64,000 nt of DNA, taken from contig QXWV01000117.1 in assembly GCA_009911195.1 (NCBI GenBank), positions 32,868-96,867 on the forward strand, in the 5' to 3' direction. The first letter of the stretch is position 1. Every line of letters starts with the position of its first letter. The notes under the pieces are model-generated. The model was not told where the DNA came from and ran no database searches. It saw only the letters and a program-made list of their open reading frames with translations. Below are positions 1 through 7,493 of the stretch, in pieces. Made by a program: the position numbers and the translations under genes. Source of the DNA: Lachnospiraceae bacterium (lineage in GTDB: Bacteria > Bacillota > Clostridia > Lachnospirales > Lachnospiraceae).

Positions 1-170
1 ATAATCGGTCCAAAAAGCAAAAGGACTACAACAATTACAAGCCACATGGTTTTGTTCCCAAAACGATAGCGTGGATGTTGTAGAACGTGTCTTACTGCTG
101 TTACTGCAAGAGCAATGTCTATTAGTAGAACGGGAACAAGTAATGGCAGAATTTCAAATAATGTGTTCAA
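1..170 (-). CDS. PLDc_N-like small membrane protein, 3' end cut by window edge
   Basis: This is the first 56 codons of a gene that runs off the left edge. It opens with TTG at 170, preceded by a strong AGGAGGT ribosome site about 7 bases upstream. The peptide has a hydrophobic helix (about residues 8-25), a charged loop with HPRYRFGNKTMW, and a second hydrophobic helix (about 43-54). Two helices around an R-x-R-F-G-N-K-x-W loop resemble the PLDc_N family of small membrane proteins, often found beside ABC transporters and regulators in Firmicutes. No function is known for it here. It lies 94 bases beyond the end of the winged-helix regulator, points the same way, and has its own promoter with the same operator. 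Confidence 0.6.
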   Translation of the reverse strand, partial: MNTLFEILPLLVPVLLIDIALAVTAVRHVLQHPRYRFGNKTMWLVIVVVLLLFGPI

Positions 171-201
171 TATTTTTACCTCCTATTTTATCGTTTCAAT
201 A

Positions 202-230
202 ATATTATCATAATGATAATATAAAGTCAA
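202..230 (-). promoter_or_regulatory. Promoter with palindromic operator for the PLDc_N-like gene
   Basis: On the minus strand a TTGACT -35 box (225-230) and a TAATAT -10 box (202-207) are separated by exactly 17 bases. A perfect 10-base inverted repeat (ATATTATCAT, one central base, ATGATAATAT; 202-222) covers the -10 box and spacer, as expected of a repressor site. The same arrangement lies upstream of the winged-helix gene at 836-864, so that regulator probably controls both. Confidence 0.75.
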
Positions 231-235
231 TAGAA

Positions 236-259
236 ACCGTCCCTCTGATTTGGGACGGT
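236..259 (-). terminator. Stem-loop after the winged-helix regulator
   Basis: An 8-base stem (ACCGTCCC / GGGACGGT) with an 8-base loop lies just past the stop codon of the 264-806 gene. The downstream minus-strand sequence is T-rich (TTTCTATTGACTTT) but has no clean U run, so termination is probable rather than certain. Confidence 0.6.
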
Positions 260-263
260 CATT

Positions 264-806
264 TTATTTATCTGTATTTTCTGCCGGAGATACGATTATG
301 CCTATCGTCCGCAGCTTGCGTTCCGAGTTGGGTTCATTGCTTTTTGCTGCGCTGATTATTTGAGAAATACTTGTTATAAGAGAAGTCAATTCATCATCAG
401 AAAGATATAGTGGGGAAAGAGAAAATCCCGTCATATCTTTTTTGATATTAATATTCGGAGAGTGGCAATATTCCTGAAACTGTTTTGCAAACCCAATAAA
501 ATATTGCATGAAATACTGCATATAAAGTTCGCCGGAATTTTTCTCGACTATTGTTTCTATATCGCTGCTGAGGTTGTGTGCCAGCGAATAAGTTTTTTCT
601 ACCGTACCGCGCACCTGTGTTTCTTCCACCACCTGTAAAATACCGTCGCTTAACATTTTTTTGAGATGCCGGTATAAGGTAGCTTGGGGAATATCGGTAT
701 AAATATCGGCTAACTGTTTCGCAGTTGCTTTCCCCTGTGAATGTATTTCAAGCAGTAATTTACATTTCACCGGATTTGTAATGCACTCCATAAGCCTATC
801 TGTCAT
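264..806 (-). CDS. Winged-helix (ArsR/HTH_20-like) transcriptional regulator
   Basis: The 180-residue protein starts with a winged-helix DNA-binding domain (about residues 5-75): a recognition-helix region PQATLYRHLKKM, then a wing with GTVEKTYSL. This layout is typical of ArsR/HTH_20-type regulators in Firmicutes that control membrane proteins or transporters next door. The rest (about 80-180) is helical and may be a dimer or effector domain; no ligand site is recognisable. The ATG at 806 has an AGGAGGG site at good spacing. Its own promoter carries the same operator-like repeat as the promoter of the PLDc_N-like gene downstream, so it probably represses itself and that gene. Confidence 0.8.
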   Translation of the reverse strand: MTDRLMECITNPVKCKLLLEIHSQGKATAKQLADIYTDIPQATLYRHLKKMLSDGILQVVEETQVRGTVEKTYSLAHNLSSDIETIVEKNSGELYMQYFMQYFIGFAKQFQEYCHSPNINIKKDMTGFSLSPLYLSDDELTSLITSISQIISAAKSNEPNSERKLRTIGIIVSPAENTDK

Positions 807-835
807 CTTTCACCCTCCTGCGTTGATATATGAAA

Positions 836-864
836 ATATTATCATTTTGATACTAAAAAGTCAA
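836..864 (-). promoter_or_regulatory. Autoregulated promoter of the winged-helix gene
   Basis: Minus-strand TTGACT (859-864) and TAATAT (836-841) are spaced by 17 bases. The AATATTATCAT half-site over the -10 box is identical to that at 201-211; the second half is degenerate (TGATACT). The two promoters match over nearly 30 bases, which supports control by one regulator. Confidence 0.75.
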
Positions 865-1023
865 TTGACACTTTGATATAACACAATTAGAAATATGGAA
901 CATTTTTTCGGTGTATATTTGGCATTTTTGAAAATTCCCCGTAGTAGGTAGTGAAAGAAAAATTATCGTAAAACGGGTAGAAAAACCGCTTGCAAACGTC
1001 TTGTTAGCGAAAGGGGGCTACTT

Positions 1024-1643
1024 ATGGAAAACAGGAAACGGTGGATTGTGGACGGAGAAGCCGCCGAAGTAGTCAAGCGGATATTTGCCCTTTGTCTGGA
1101 CGGTTACGGACCGTCGCAGATTGCCCGTATTCTGAAAGAGGATAAAGTCATAACGCCGACAATCCATTTTCAGCAGACAGGCAGGGCAACGAGGAACACG
1201 CCGCCGGACAATCCCTATAACTGGACGGGCGATACCATAGCTGACATTTTGGAGCGTCCAGAATATCAAGGGCATACGGTAAACTTTAAGACCTATAAGC
1301 AGTCCTACAAGAGCAAGAAAACCTGTTACAATCCAGAGGAAAAATGGCTTGTGTTTGAGAATACCCACGAGGCAATCATTGACGCTGACACATGGGCGCG
1401 GGTGCAGGAATTACGGAAAAACAAACAGAGAACATTGACAGGTTCACCAGCAAAGTACGGAAGTATCTGGACTTGGACGAATTAATGCCCGCGGTCTTAA
1501 ATGACATGGTAAAGGCGGTGTACGTTCACGCGCCGGATAAATCAAAGGGGCATAGGGAAGAGCAGATTGACATTTCCTATGACCTTGTGGGAATACTCCC
1601 CGCGTCTTTACTGAATGACCTGCAAAACGGAGAAACGGCATAG
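1024..1643 (+). pseudogene. Remnant of a large serine recombinase (deleted and frameshifted)
   Basis: From 1024 to about 1425 the frame encodes the Recombinase domain of a large serine integrase, with motifs such as DGEAAEVVKRIFALC, GPSQIARIL and the Asp-rich end IIDADTWARVQELRKNK. At about 1425-1440 homology jumps to another frame, which encodes the far C-terminus (ENIDRFTSKVRKYLDLDEL and SYDLVGILPASLLNDL, the DUF4368-type tail of conjugative-transposon recombinases) up to the stop at 1643. The N-terminal catalytic serine domain and the zinc-ribbon/coiled-coil middle are missing. I infer an internal deletion of a few hundred residues plus a frameshift, so no active recombinase. It is probably the scar of an integrated element. 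Confidence 0.85.
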
Positions 1644-1663
1644 CCTGCAAGCTACGCCGTTTC
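1632..1663. other. Stem-loop at the end of the recombinase remnant
   Basis: GAAACGGC-A-TAGC pairs with GCTA-C-GCCGTTTC around a short loop, overlapping the stop codon of the remnant. It has no following U run, so it may be an element-end structure or a weak terminator. Confidence 0.5.
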
Positions 1664-1772
1664 CCGAAAACATTTCTAATACTGTCTTATGAGTGCCGCC
1701 CTAACAGTTCCTTTTTTGTTGCGCAAAGGTATATATCATTAGCCATTTCACCATAAGCATATCATTTCGGCA

Positions 1773-3398
1773 TCAAAGCGGAATATTTCCATGTTTCTTT
1801 TTAGGGCCATCCACCGATTTATTCCGCAACGCCTTCAATGCTTTTAAAAGCTTCCCACGTGTTTCTTCCGGTTTAATTACCTCATTCACAAATCCGCGGG
1901 CTGCTGCCACATAGGGGTTCAGAAAGCGTTCCTCATACTCCCGCCTACACTGTTCCCGCATCGCCTGTGGGTCGCTGGCTGCTTTGATTTTCCGTTTGAA
2001 TGCGATATTGACCGCGCCTTCCGCGCCCATTACTGCAATTTCTGCAATAGGCCATGCAAACACCATATCCGCGCCCATTTCTTTGGAATTCATGGCGATA
2101 TAAGCACCCCCATAAGCTTTTCGCATAATAACGGATATTTTCGGAACCGTAGCCTCTGAATAAGCATACAGAATTTTAGCCCCATGCCGGATAATCCCAT
2201 TATGCTCCTGCTGTGTTCCAGGCAAAAATGCAGGCACATCCACCAGCGTCACTAAAGGGATATTAAAGCAGTCGCAGAACCTGATAAAACGGGCAATCTT
2301 ATCGGAAGCCTGGTAATCCAGGGAACCGCCCATACTTTCCGGCTGATTTGCCACAAACCCTACCACTTCCCCTTCCATACGCCCCCATCCGATGACCCCA
2401 TTGGGGGCAAATTCTTTCTGTACTTCAAAAAAGCTCCCTTCATCCACAAGACAATCAATCACTGCTTTTACATCATAAGCCCTGCGGGAATTATCCGGCA
2501 CAATTTCACGCAGGCGCTGTGCTTTCTCTTTTTCTCCCTGGGGCAGCACTTTATTGAAATTCCCCACTTTCCCGAACATCTTATTTACCGCATACAGGAA
2601 TGACTGTTTTTCGCTAATCGTCTTCACCACTGGGGATTTCTCCGTATAATTGGACGGAAGGTAAGAAAGCAACTTCCTCACTCCCATCAGGCACTCCCCT
2701 TCCGTTTCATATGTAAAATGGGAAACACCGCTTTTTTCCGAATGAACCTTAGCCCCACCCAATTCCTCAGTAGTCACCTCTTCATTAATTACAGTTTTTA
2801 CCACATTGGGCCCGGTAATAAACATTTTAGAAATGTCCTTTACCATAAAAATAAAATCGCAAATTGCTGGCGCATAGCAGGCGCCGCCGGAACATGGCCC
2901 TAAAATTACCGCTATCTGGGGAATGACCCCCGATGCCTTCGTATGCCTTAAGAACATTCCACTGTACCCGCTCAGTGAGGAAATGCCTTCCTCAATCCTT
3001 GCCCCGCCGCTGTCATTGATGCAAATTAAAGGCGCTTTCATTTCCATTGCCATATCCTGAATCCGGCAGATTTTAAAGGAATGGTATTCGCCCAGCGTTC
3101 CGCCGATTACCGTAAAATCTTCACTCGCCACAAACACCAGCCTTCCGTCTATTTCCCCATACCCTGTGACCACGCCATCCCCTGCCACACGGCGTTTATC
3201 CAAATCAAAATCATCAATTCTGGACTCAATCATGCCATCCACTTCCACAAAGGTATCTTTGTCCAGCAATATATCGATTCTTTCTCTCGCTGTCATCTTG
3301 CCGCTGGAATGCTGTTTCTCAATTCTAGCCGCACCTCCGCCCAGTTTTGCTTTTTCCCGGCGTTTCTCCAAATCTAAAATCGCTTCATCCCATTTCAT
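1773..3398 (-). CDS. Acyl-CoA carboxylase / decarboxylase carboxyltransferase subunit (PccB/MmdA family)
   Basis: This 541-residue protein has the two crotonase-like halves of the carboxyltransferase family that moves CO2 between biotin and an acyl-CoA. The first half contains INDSGGARIEEG and GPCSGGACYAPA (oxyanion loop); the second contains VPAFLPGTQQEHNG, GGAYIAMNSK and WPIAEIAVMGAEGAVN. Family members act on propionyl-, methylmalonyl- or acetyl-CoA; the substrate cannot be read from sequence. No biotin carrier, biotin carboxylase or membrane decarboxylase subunit lies nearby. I chose the ATG at 3398 because GAGGAAAG lies just upstream; an ATG at 3431 would add 11 lysine/arginine-rich residues but lacks a ribosome site. 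A FabT-like operator precedes it. Confidence 0.85.
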   Translation of the reverse strand: MKWDEAILDLEKRREKAKLGGGAARIEKQHSSGKMTARERIDILLDKDTFVEVDGMIESRIDDFDLDKRRVAGDGVVTGYGEIDGRLVFVASEDFTVIGGTLGEYHSFKICRIQDMAMEMKAPLICINDSGGARIEEGISSLSGYSGMFLRHTKASGVIPQIAVILGPCSGGACYAPAICDFIFMVKDISKMFITGPNVVKTVINEEVTTEELGGAKVHSEKSGVSHFTYETEGECLMGVRKLLSYLPSNYTEKSPVVKTISEKQSFLYAVNKMFGKVGNFNKVLPQGEKEKAQRLREIVPDNSRRAYDVKAVIDCLVDEGSFFEVQKEFAPNGVIGWGRMEGEVVGFVANQPESMGGSLDYQASDKIARFIRFCDCFNIPLVTLVDVPAFLPGTQQEHNGIIRHGAKILYAYSEATVPKISVIMRKAYGGAYIAMNSKEMGADMVFAWPIAEIAVMGAEGAVNIAFKRKIKAASDPQAMREQCRREYEERFLNPYVAAARGFVNEVIKPEETRGKLLKALKALRNKSVDGPKKKHGNIPL

Positions 3399-3450
3399 AG
3401 CTTTCCTCACTCTTCTTTTCTTCTTCACCATTTCAATTTGAGCTTTAAAT

Positions 3451-3482
3451 AATTTGATATTTAATTTATTTGATATTCAAAT
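3451..3482. promoter_or_regulatory. FabT-like operator: palindrome plus half-site
   Basis: ATTTGATATTCAAAT (3468-3482) is a perfect palindrome (TTTGA-TAT-TCAAA core). A second copy of the left half, AATTTGATATT, begins at 3451. The core resembles the TTTGA-N3-TCAAA operator of FabT-type MarR regulators of lipid genes in Firmicutes. It sits just downstream of the -10 box of the carboxyltransferase gene, where a bound repressor would block transcription. Confidence 0.5.
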
Positions 3483-3494
3483 TATTTTAGGATT

Positions 3495-3522
3495 ATTATA
3501 GCATACTTTTTCTATTTTGCAA
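3495..3522 (-). promoter_or_regulatory. Promoter of the carboxyltransferase gene
   Basis: Minus-strand TTGCAA (3517-3522) and a consensus TATAAT (3495-3500) are spaced by 16 bases. The predicted start lies just before the FabT-like palindrome. Confidence 0.7.
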
Positions 3523-3576
3523 GAGGCTGTGCAAAAAAATGACTTACAACGCTATGGCGTCATTTCCTATAAGGTA

Positions 3577-3621
3577 AAAAAACGCCCCGGAGTACACTCT
3601 TATGAGTCTCCGAAGCGTTTT
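3577..3621 (-). terminator. Terminator after glf
   Basis: A long stem-loop (AAAACGC...CGGAGACTC on the minus strand, loop ATAA, then GAGTGTACTCCG...GCGTTTT) follows the glf stop codon and runs into TTTTTTTACC. An A run precedes it, so it could also act on the other strand. Confidence 0.8.
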
Positions 3622-3651
3622 ATGCTGCTTTCTTCAAATCCATCTTAATTT

Positions 3652-4761
3652 TTATTTTTCTGCTTCCGCCATGTCAAGAGCCGCCGCAATCACTTTATCC
3701 ATATCGTAATATTTATATTGCCCGAGCCTGCCGCCAAAGAGCACATTTTTTTCTTTCCTGGCCAGTTTCTCATACTCCTGGAACAATTTTTCGTTGCGCT
3801 CATCATTCACAGGGTAATACGGCTCATCGCCCGGCTTCCAGCTCGATGGAAACTCTCTTGTAATCACCGTTCCCGGCTGGATACCGAATTCAAAATGCTT
3901 GTGCTCAATAATCCTGGTATATGGTATTTCCCGTTCCGTATAGTTTACAACCGCGTTGCCCTGATAGTTGCTACAGTCAGGAAGCTGTTCCTCTTCAAAC
4001 TTTAAGGAACGATATTCCAAAGTTCCCAGTCTATAATCAAAATATTCGTCTATCATACCGGTATAAAGGACTCTGCCAAATGTAATCCCCTTCCCCATAC
4101 ATTTTTCCAGAAAATCCTTATAAGCAGTATTGGTATGCACTTCTATCCCATCCAGAAGCTTTTCCACAACCGCAGTGTATCCCCCTAACGGAATCCCCTG
4201 GTACAAATCATTGAAATAATTATTATCATAAGTAAAGCGGAGGGGAATACGCCGGATAATGAATGCCGGAAGTTCCTTACAGGAACGTCCCCATTGCTTT
4301 TCGGTATATCCTTTAATTAGTTTTTCATACACATCCTTGCCCGCCAAAGAAAGCGCCTGCTCTTCCAGGTTTTTGGGTTCTGCAACGCCAACTTCACTTA
4401 TCTGCCCCTCTATTATCTTTTTTGCCTCCGATGGAGTCCTAACCCCCCACATCCGGCTAAAAGTATTCATATTAAAAGGCAAATTATACAATTCATCTTT
4501 ATATACTGCTACCGGTGAATTCACAAAACGGTTAAATTCCGCATACTGATTAATATATTCCCATACACGCCTGTCCGATGTATGAAAAATATGCGCCCCA
4601 TACTTATGCACATGGATACCTAGAGTTTCCTCCGTATAGATATTTCCCGCAATATGATTCCGCTTATCAATGACAACACAACTTTTTCCCCTTTTTTTCA
4701 TTTCACACGCAAAAACGGAGCCAAATAAACCAGCGCCCACAATCAGATAATCATAATGCAT
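3652..4761 (-). CDS. glf: UDP-galactopyranose mutase
   Basis: The 369-residue protein interconverts UDP-galactopyranose and UDP-galactofuranose in the cytoplasm, using reduced FAD. It has the N-terminal FAD motif VGAGLFGSVFA, the conserved HVHKYGAHIFHTS segment, GYTEKQWG, and the C-terminal GRLGQYKYYDMD with family-invariant residues; its length is normal. It supplies Galf donor to glycosyltransferases, consistent with the large glycan locus in this window, although it is separated from that locus by the RADAR operon. It lies 37 bases downstream of a small XRE-type regulator on the same strand and may share its transcript. A clear terminator follows. Confidence 0.95.
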   Translation of the reverse strand: MHYDYLIVGAGLFGSVFACEMKKRGKSCVVIDKRNHIAGNIYTEETLGIHVHKYGAHIFHTSDRRVWEYINQYAEFNRFVNSPVAVYKDELYNLPFNMNTFSRMWGVRTPSEAKKIIEGQISEVGVAEPKNLEEQALSLAGKDVYEKLIKGYTEKQWGRSCKELPAFIIRRIPLRFTYDNNYFNDLYQGIPLGGYTAVVEKLLDGIEVHTNTAYKDFLEKCMGKGITFGRVLYTGMIDEYFDYRLGTLEYRSLKFEEEQLPDCSNYQGNAVVNYTEREIPYTRIIEHKHFEFGIQPGTVITREFPSSWKPGDEPYYPVNDERNEKLFQEYEKLARKEKNVLFGGRLGQYKYYDMDKVIAAALDMAEAEK

Positions 4762-4798
4762 ATATACAGTTTATCCTTTCAGATTCTGTCACCTGCTG

Positions 4799-5137
4799 TT
4801 ATTCTTTCAACTGATACTTCTCCAACTGTACGAAATCATCCATCATTTCCAGTATTTTCTTACGTCCTGTCTTATTTAACCGTACATAATACTGCATTAC
4901 CCTGTTTTCGAGAATCTTCTCGCCAAGGCTTGCACCTTTCTCCAGAGATGTAAAGTCAACCGGGTTTAAATTCAACTTATCACACATTTTAATCACTGTG
5001 CCATAGGCCATGCCTTCAATCCCTCTATCTAATGCTGTAACCAACGTGCTATACGGTATCTGCATCTCAATAGCAAATTGGCGTACACTTTTGTACTGTG
5101 ATAAAATTTCCCTTTTCAAAATCTCTGCTTTTGTCAT
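4799..5137 (-). CDS. Small XRE-family (Cro/CI-type) helix-turn-helix regulator
   Basis: The 112-residue protein contains an HTH of the Cro/CI type: VRQFAIEMQIPYSTLVTALD (roughly residues 17-36), then MAYGTVIKMCDKLNLNPVDF. A charged helical tail (residues 65-112) ends in DDFVQLEKYQ and probably supports dimerisation. The start at 5137 is chosen for its AGGAGGAAG site; an upstream ATG at 5215 would add 26 residues without one. It precedes glf on the same strand, so it may control glf or itself. The target is not visible. Confidence 0.75.
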   Translation of the reverse strand: MTKAEILKREILSQYKSVRQFAIEMQIPYSTLVTALDRGIEGMAYGTVIKMCDKLNLNPVDFTSLEKGASLGEKILENRVMQYYVRLNKTGRKKILEMMDDFVQLEKYQLKE

Positions 5138-5223
5138 ACTTATACTTCCTCCTAACGCTTCTTTGCGCATACTGTTGACCGCTAAAATATTACATACAAA
5201 TATCTGGTTATTCATCTGTCCAT

Positions 5224-5232
5224 ATTATAGCA
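5224..5232 (-). promoter_or_regulatory. Extended -10 promoter element for the XRE regulator
   Basis: The minus strand reads TGCTATAAT, a consensus extended -10 element, about 85 bases upstream of the XRE start. No good -35 box is visible, as is common for extended -10 promoters. Confidence 0.5.
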
Positions 5233-5325
5233 CATATACATTCTCACGCCATCATTTTTTTGCAGTGTACAAAAACTTTATGAATATTTTTTTTATAATA
5301 CCAAAAAACTTAAAAAATAGAAAGA

Positions 5326-5382
5326 CCCTATTGAAATTTTTTCGTAAAATTAAGAATTTTTTATAAAAAAATTTCAATGGGG
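5326..5382 (-). terminator. Long inverted repeat, probable terminator of the helical protein gene
   Basis: Arms of 17 bases (CCCTATTGAAATTTTTT at 5326-5342, and 5366-5382) pair with one mismatch around a 23-base AT-rich loop. On the minus strand the stem is followed by TCTTTCTATTTTTT, which fits intrinsic termination of transcripts coming from 5586-5942. Confidence 0.55.
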
Positions 5383-5585
5383 CTCAAGATATGACCATGA
5401 GAAACTGAAACTCCAACATTATGATATGTATGGGATAATAATTCATAACTCTATTTTATTAAATAATGTTTCTCTGGTCAATATATTATATTGAATTATA
5501 ATAAAATTCGGGGGGAATATGCACATCCGCATATTTTGTATTCCTGCCTACTTACGGCAGCCTTATGCAGCCATACGTTTCTATT

Positions 5586-5942
5586 CTAAATTTTAGAAGC
5601 TTCCTTCAAATCCTTCAAAAACGGAATTACAATATCTTCCAACGTCTGGGCAATCTTTCCATCTTCCCTATCCTTAATTGCCGTTCCGAGCTCCATCAGT
5701 TTGGCATTCAACTCCTGTTTCTCCACCCGGATTTTCCCTATATCCATCACGTCGGATGTCCTGTTGTAAATCTCAATCACCCAATTCAGCCCATCGATGC
5801 ACTGCTTCTGGAAATCATCCGTATCAGCCTGTCTTTCCCCCTTTAATTCCCTGCACAGAGTCTCCATGCCCGGAATCAGTTTCTCCAAATACTCCCTTGC
5901 TACTTCTACAGCTTCTTTTTTCTCATTCATTAATTGTTCCAT
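5586..5942 (-). CDS. Small all-helical protein of unknown function
   Basis: This 118-residue protein is not recognised with certainty. It is rich in Glu, Lys and Leu, and looks like a bundle of three or four helices (about 5-35, 40-65, 70-95, 98-118), with no signal peptide or membrane segment. Its style is like that of the N-terminal helical part of the 44288-46906 protein and of small proteins found in flagellar modification regions, but this is only an impression. The ATG at 5942 has a GGGG site. It has a strong promoter about 120 bases upstream and a leader able to form two nested stems. Confidence 0.65.
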   Translation of the reverse strand: MEQLMNEKKEAVEVAREYLEKLIPGMETLCRELKGERQADTDDFQKQCIDGLNWVIEIYNRTSDVMDIGKIRVEKQELNAKLMELGTAIKDREDGKIAQTLEDIVIPFLKDLKEASKI

Positions 5943-6238
5943 TTTTTACCCCATTTCTGTGCGGCTTTTCATTTATCGGGTTTGCGGATGCCCTACGGAC
6001 GCAAACTTGGCAAATCTTTGGTACATCAACGGAACCGCACCTTCATTATTTTTTATATATACTATACCATTTCCCCAGATAGCCGTCAAATATAGTATTT
6101 GTTCGACACGGAAATCAATTTCATGGGCAGCGTAGCGGGCTGGACTGAGGTGCTAACTTAATGACATTGCCATGGATGGCGGTTTTAGGAAGCATGGGCA
6201 TGGATGCCCGCGGCTTCCGCCCCGGCCGCTGCGCTCCC
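5943..6238. other. Intergenic region with a structured leader for the helical protein
   Basis: The 3' half (6100-6238) is GC-rich and contains a nested hairpin at 6188-6218 (GGAAGC, inner GGGCA-TGGA-TGCCC, GCTTCC) just after the glycosyltransferase stop. The rest is the promoter at 6061-6089 and about 110 bases of leader. In the leader, GTGCGG pairs with CCGCAC (outer stem), and GTTTGCG pairs with CGCAAAC (inner stem), the outer stem closing about 15 bases before the start codon. I do not recognise a named riboswitch. Confidence 0.55.
6061..6089 (-). promoter_or_regulatory. Promoter of the helical protein gene
   Basis: Minus-strand TTGACG (6084-6089) and TATAGT (6061-6066) are spaced by exactly 17 bases. 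It fires into the structured leader described for 5943-6238. Confidence 0.7.
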
Positions 6239-7270
6239 CTACGTCCCTCTGTGATAAAACAGATATTCCGCCAGCGGCAGCTCCATCACTTCCTGATACC
6301 AATCATAAATTTCCTTCTGGAAAAAGAAATCTTTACCATAATCCAGAATCCCAAACTCCGGCTCCACCGCCGATTGTATATACTGATAGCAATTGCTGAA
6401 AGCTTCAAATGTCTTCATAGATTCCAAATACCAGAGCATGAAATAAAGAAATTCGTTTATCAAACTTTGCCCATAGATTCCATACAACCCCTGCCTTTTC
6501 AGTTCTTCCGCAATCAGCGACCACATAGTAAAGCCGTTTTTCCAATCTTTTTCCTTTGTGTTGGACAAGGAGCCGCTGCTTATCCTGTGCACCGCCCATT
6601 TCTCTTTACGGTAAGCCATCCTTTCCGCCCTGGCCATAAGCATATACACAAAGAACCCATCCTCCGATGAACGGAAACAAGGGAACTGATAGCCGCATTT
6701 TACCACAAACTCCGTGCGGAAAAGCTTATCCCATGCCCATCCTTTGGCAATCTGGAAAATACCCGCACATAAAAGCTCCCCTCCGGAAAATATCCCTTTC
6801 CCGTTTAAAAATAAATCTTCATAATCCCAGGCATTCGGCTGCTCTTCTTCCATCCCCCCTTCCGCACAGCATTGCCCATATCTGCAAATCACAATATCCG
6901 CTTTATTCTTCTCCGCCTCTTCCGCCATTTTTTCCAGCATCTCGGGCGCATAATAATCATCCGCATCCAAAAAGGACAAATATTTTCCCGTGGCATATGA
7001 CATACCTTTATTCCTGGCTGCACCGGCAAATTGGTTTTCCTGCCTTATCAGCTTTACCCTAGCATCTTTTTTCGCATACCCCTCCAAAATCTGGGGCGAA
7101 CTATCCGTCGAGCCATCATCCACACATATAATTTCAATTTCTCTCAACGTCTGTCCACATATACTATCCAGACATTGAGGCAAATACTTTTCTTCGTTGT
7201 AAACGGGTAAAATAACCGATACTTTGACCATACTCACAACCACGCCTTTCTTATCCATAGACTTATACAT
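6239..7270 (-). CDS. Family 2 glycosyltransferase (GT-A)
   Basis: The 343-residue protein begins with a GT2 fold: VSVILPVYNEEKYL, the nucleotide-binding DDGSTD (51-56) and the metal-binding DADD (102-105). The C-terminal part has aromatic-rich helices of the sort seen in capsule and teichoic acid transferases, but no membrane spans. It transfers a sugar from a nucleotide donor; donor and acceptor are not predictable. The ATG at 7270 has a GGGTAGGGAG site and a promoter close by. It is divergent from the CgeB-like gene at 7494, and the two probably share control of the same glycan. Confidence 0.85.
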   Translation of the reverse strand: MYKSMDKKGVVVSMVKVSVILPVYNEEKYLPQCLDSICGQTLREIEIICVDDGSTDSSPQILEGYAKKDARVKLIRQENQFAGAARNKGMSYATGKYLSFLDADDYYAPEMLEKMAEEAEKNKADIVICRYGQCCAEGGMEEEQPNAWDYEDLFLNGKGIFSGGELLCAGIFQIAKGWAWDKLFRTEFVVKCGYQFPCFRSSEDGFFVYMLMARAERMAYRKEKWAVHRISSGSLSNTKEKDWKNGFTMWSLIAEELKRQGLYGIYGQSLINEFLYFMLWYLESMKTFEAFSNCYQYIQSAVEPEFGILDYGKDFFFQKEIYDWYQEVMELPLAEYLFYHRGT

Positions 7271-7290
7271 ACTCCCTACCCTTATTTTTT

Positions 7291-7320
7291 ATTATATCAT
7301 ATGTCACCAATTTCTGTCAG
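7291..7320 (-). promoter_or_regulatory. Promoter of the family 2 glycosyltransferase gene
   Basis: Minus-strand CTGACA (7315-7320) and ATATAATA-type -10 (TATAAT, 7291-7296) are spaced by 18 bases. The leader would be only about 15 bases, just enough for the ribosome site. Confidence 0.55.
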
Positions 7321-7401
7321 AAAATTGATGGCCTGCTTGCGCATCAACGCAATTCATCGTTGTATTTCTCACCGATTCCCCTTGATAATCCGCAAGCCCC
7401 C

Positions 7402-7430
7402 TTGACATATTCCCTCTAGTCCATCAAAAT
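7402..7430 (+). promoter_or_regulatory. Possible promoter of the CgeB-like gene
   Basis: A perfect TTGACA (7402-7407) is followed 17 bases later by CAAAAT (7425-7430), a weak -10 box. It is the only plausible plus-strand promoter in the divergent gap 7271-7493. Confidence 0.4.
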
Positions 7431-7493
7431 AATAGTACTGATTCAATGCAGTGGATTCATTTTGAGGATTAGAAGGAGATAGAAAAGAAAGCC

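Larger units (their letters stand above)
5138..5585. other. AT-rich intergenic region with stem-loops
   Basis: This stretch lies between the 3' end of the helical protein gene and the XRE gene. It holds the XRE promoter (5224-5232), a long inverted repeat (5326-5382), and two small stem-loops at 5516-5535 (AATATGC-ACATCC-GCATATT) and 5544-5560 (CTGCC/GGCAG). I see no coding sequence with a ribosome site. Confidence 0.6.

Noticed and set aside
1018..1650. Minus-strand ORFs opposite the recombinase remnant
   Set aside because: They are shadows of the plus-strand remnant, whose codons match a known family; the minus-strand peptides show no family features.
5326..5382. Inverted repeat considered as a site-specific inversion (phase-variation) element
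   Set aside because: The arms are only 23 bases apart with no promoter between them, no invertase gene is nearby, and a terminator explains the position and the T-rich end.
5565..6135. Plus-strand ORFs of 93-134 residues opposite the helical protein gene
   Set aside because: They are antisense shadows rich in Phe, Cys, Pro and Ser, with no ribosome sites; the minus-strand gene has a promoter and a ribosome site.
6188..6218. Hairpin taken as the terminator of the glycosyltransferase gene
   Set aside because: The nested stem is good, but no U run follows on the minus strand (TAAAACCGCC). I list it only as a structure inside the intergenic entry.
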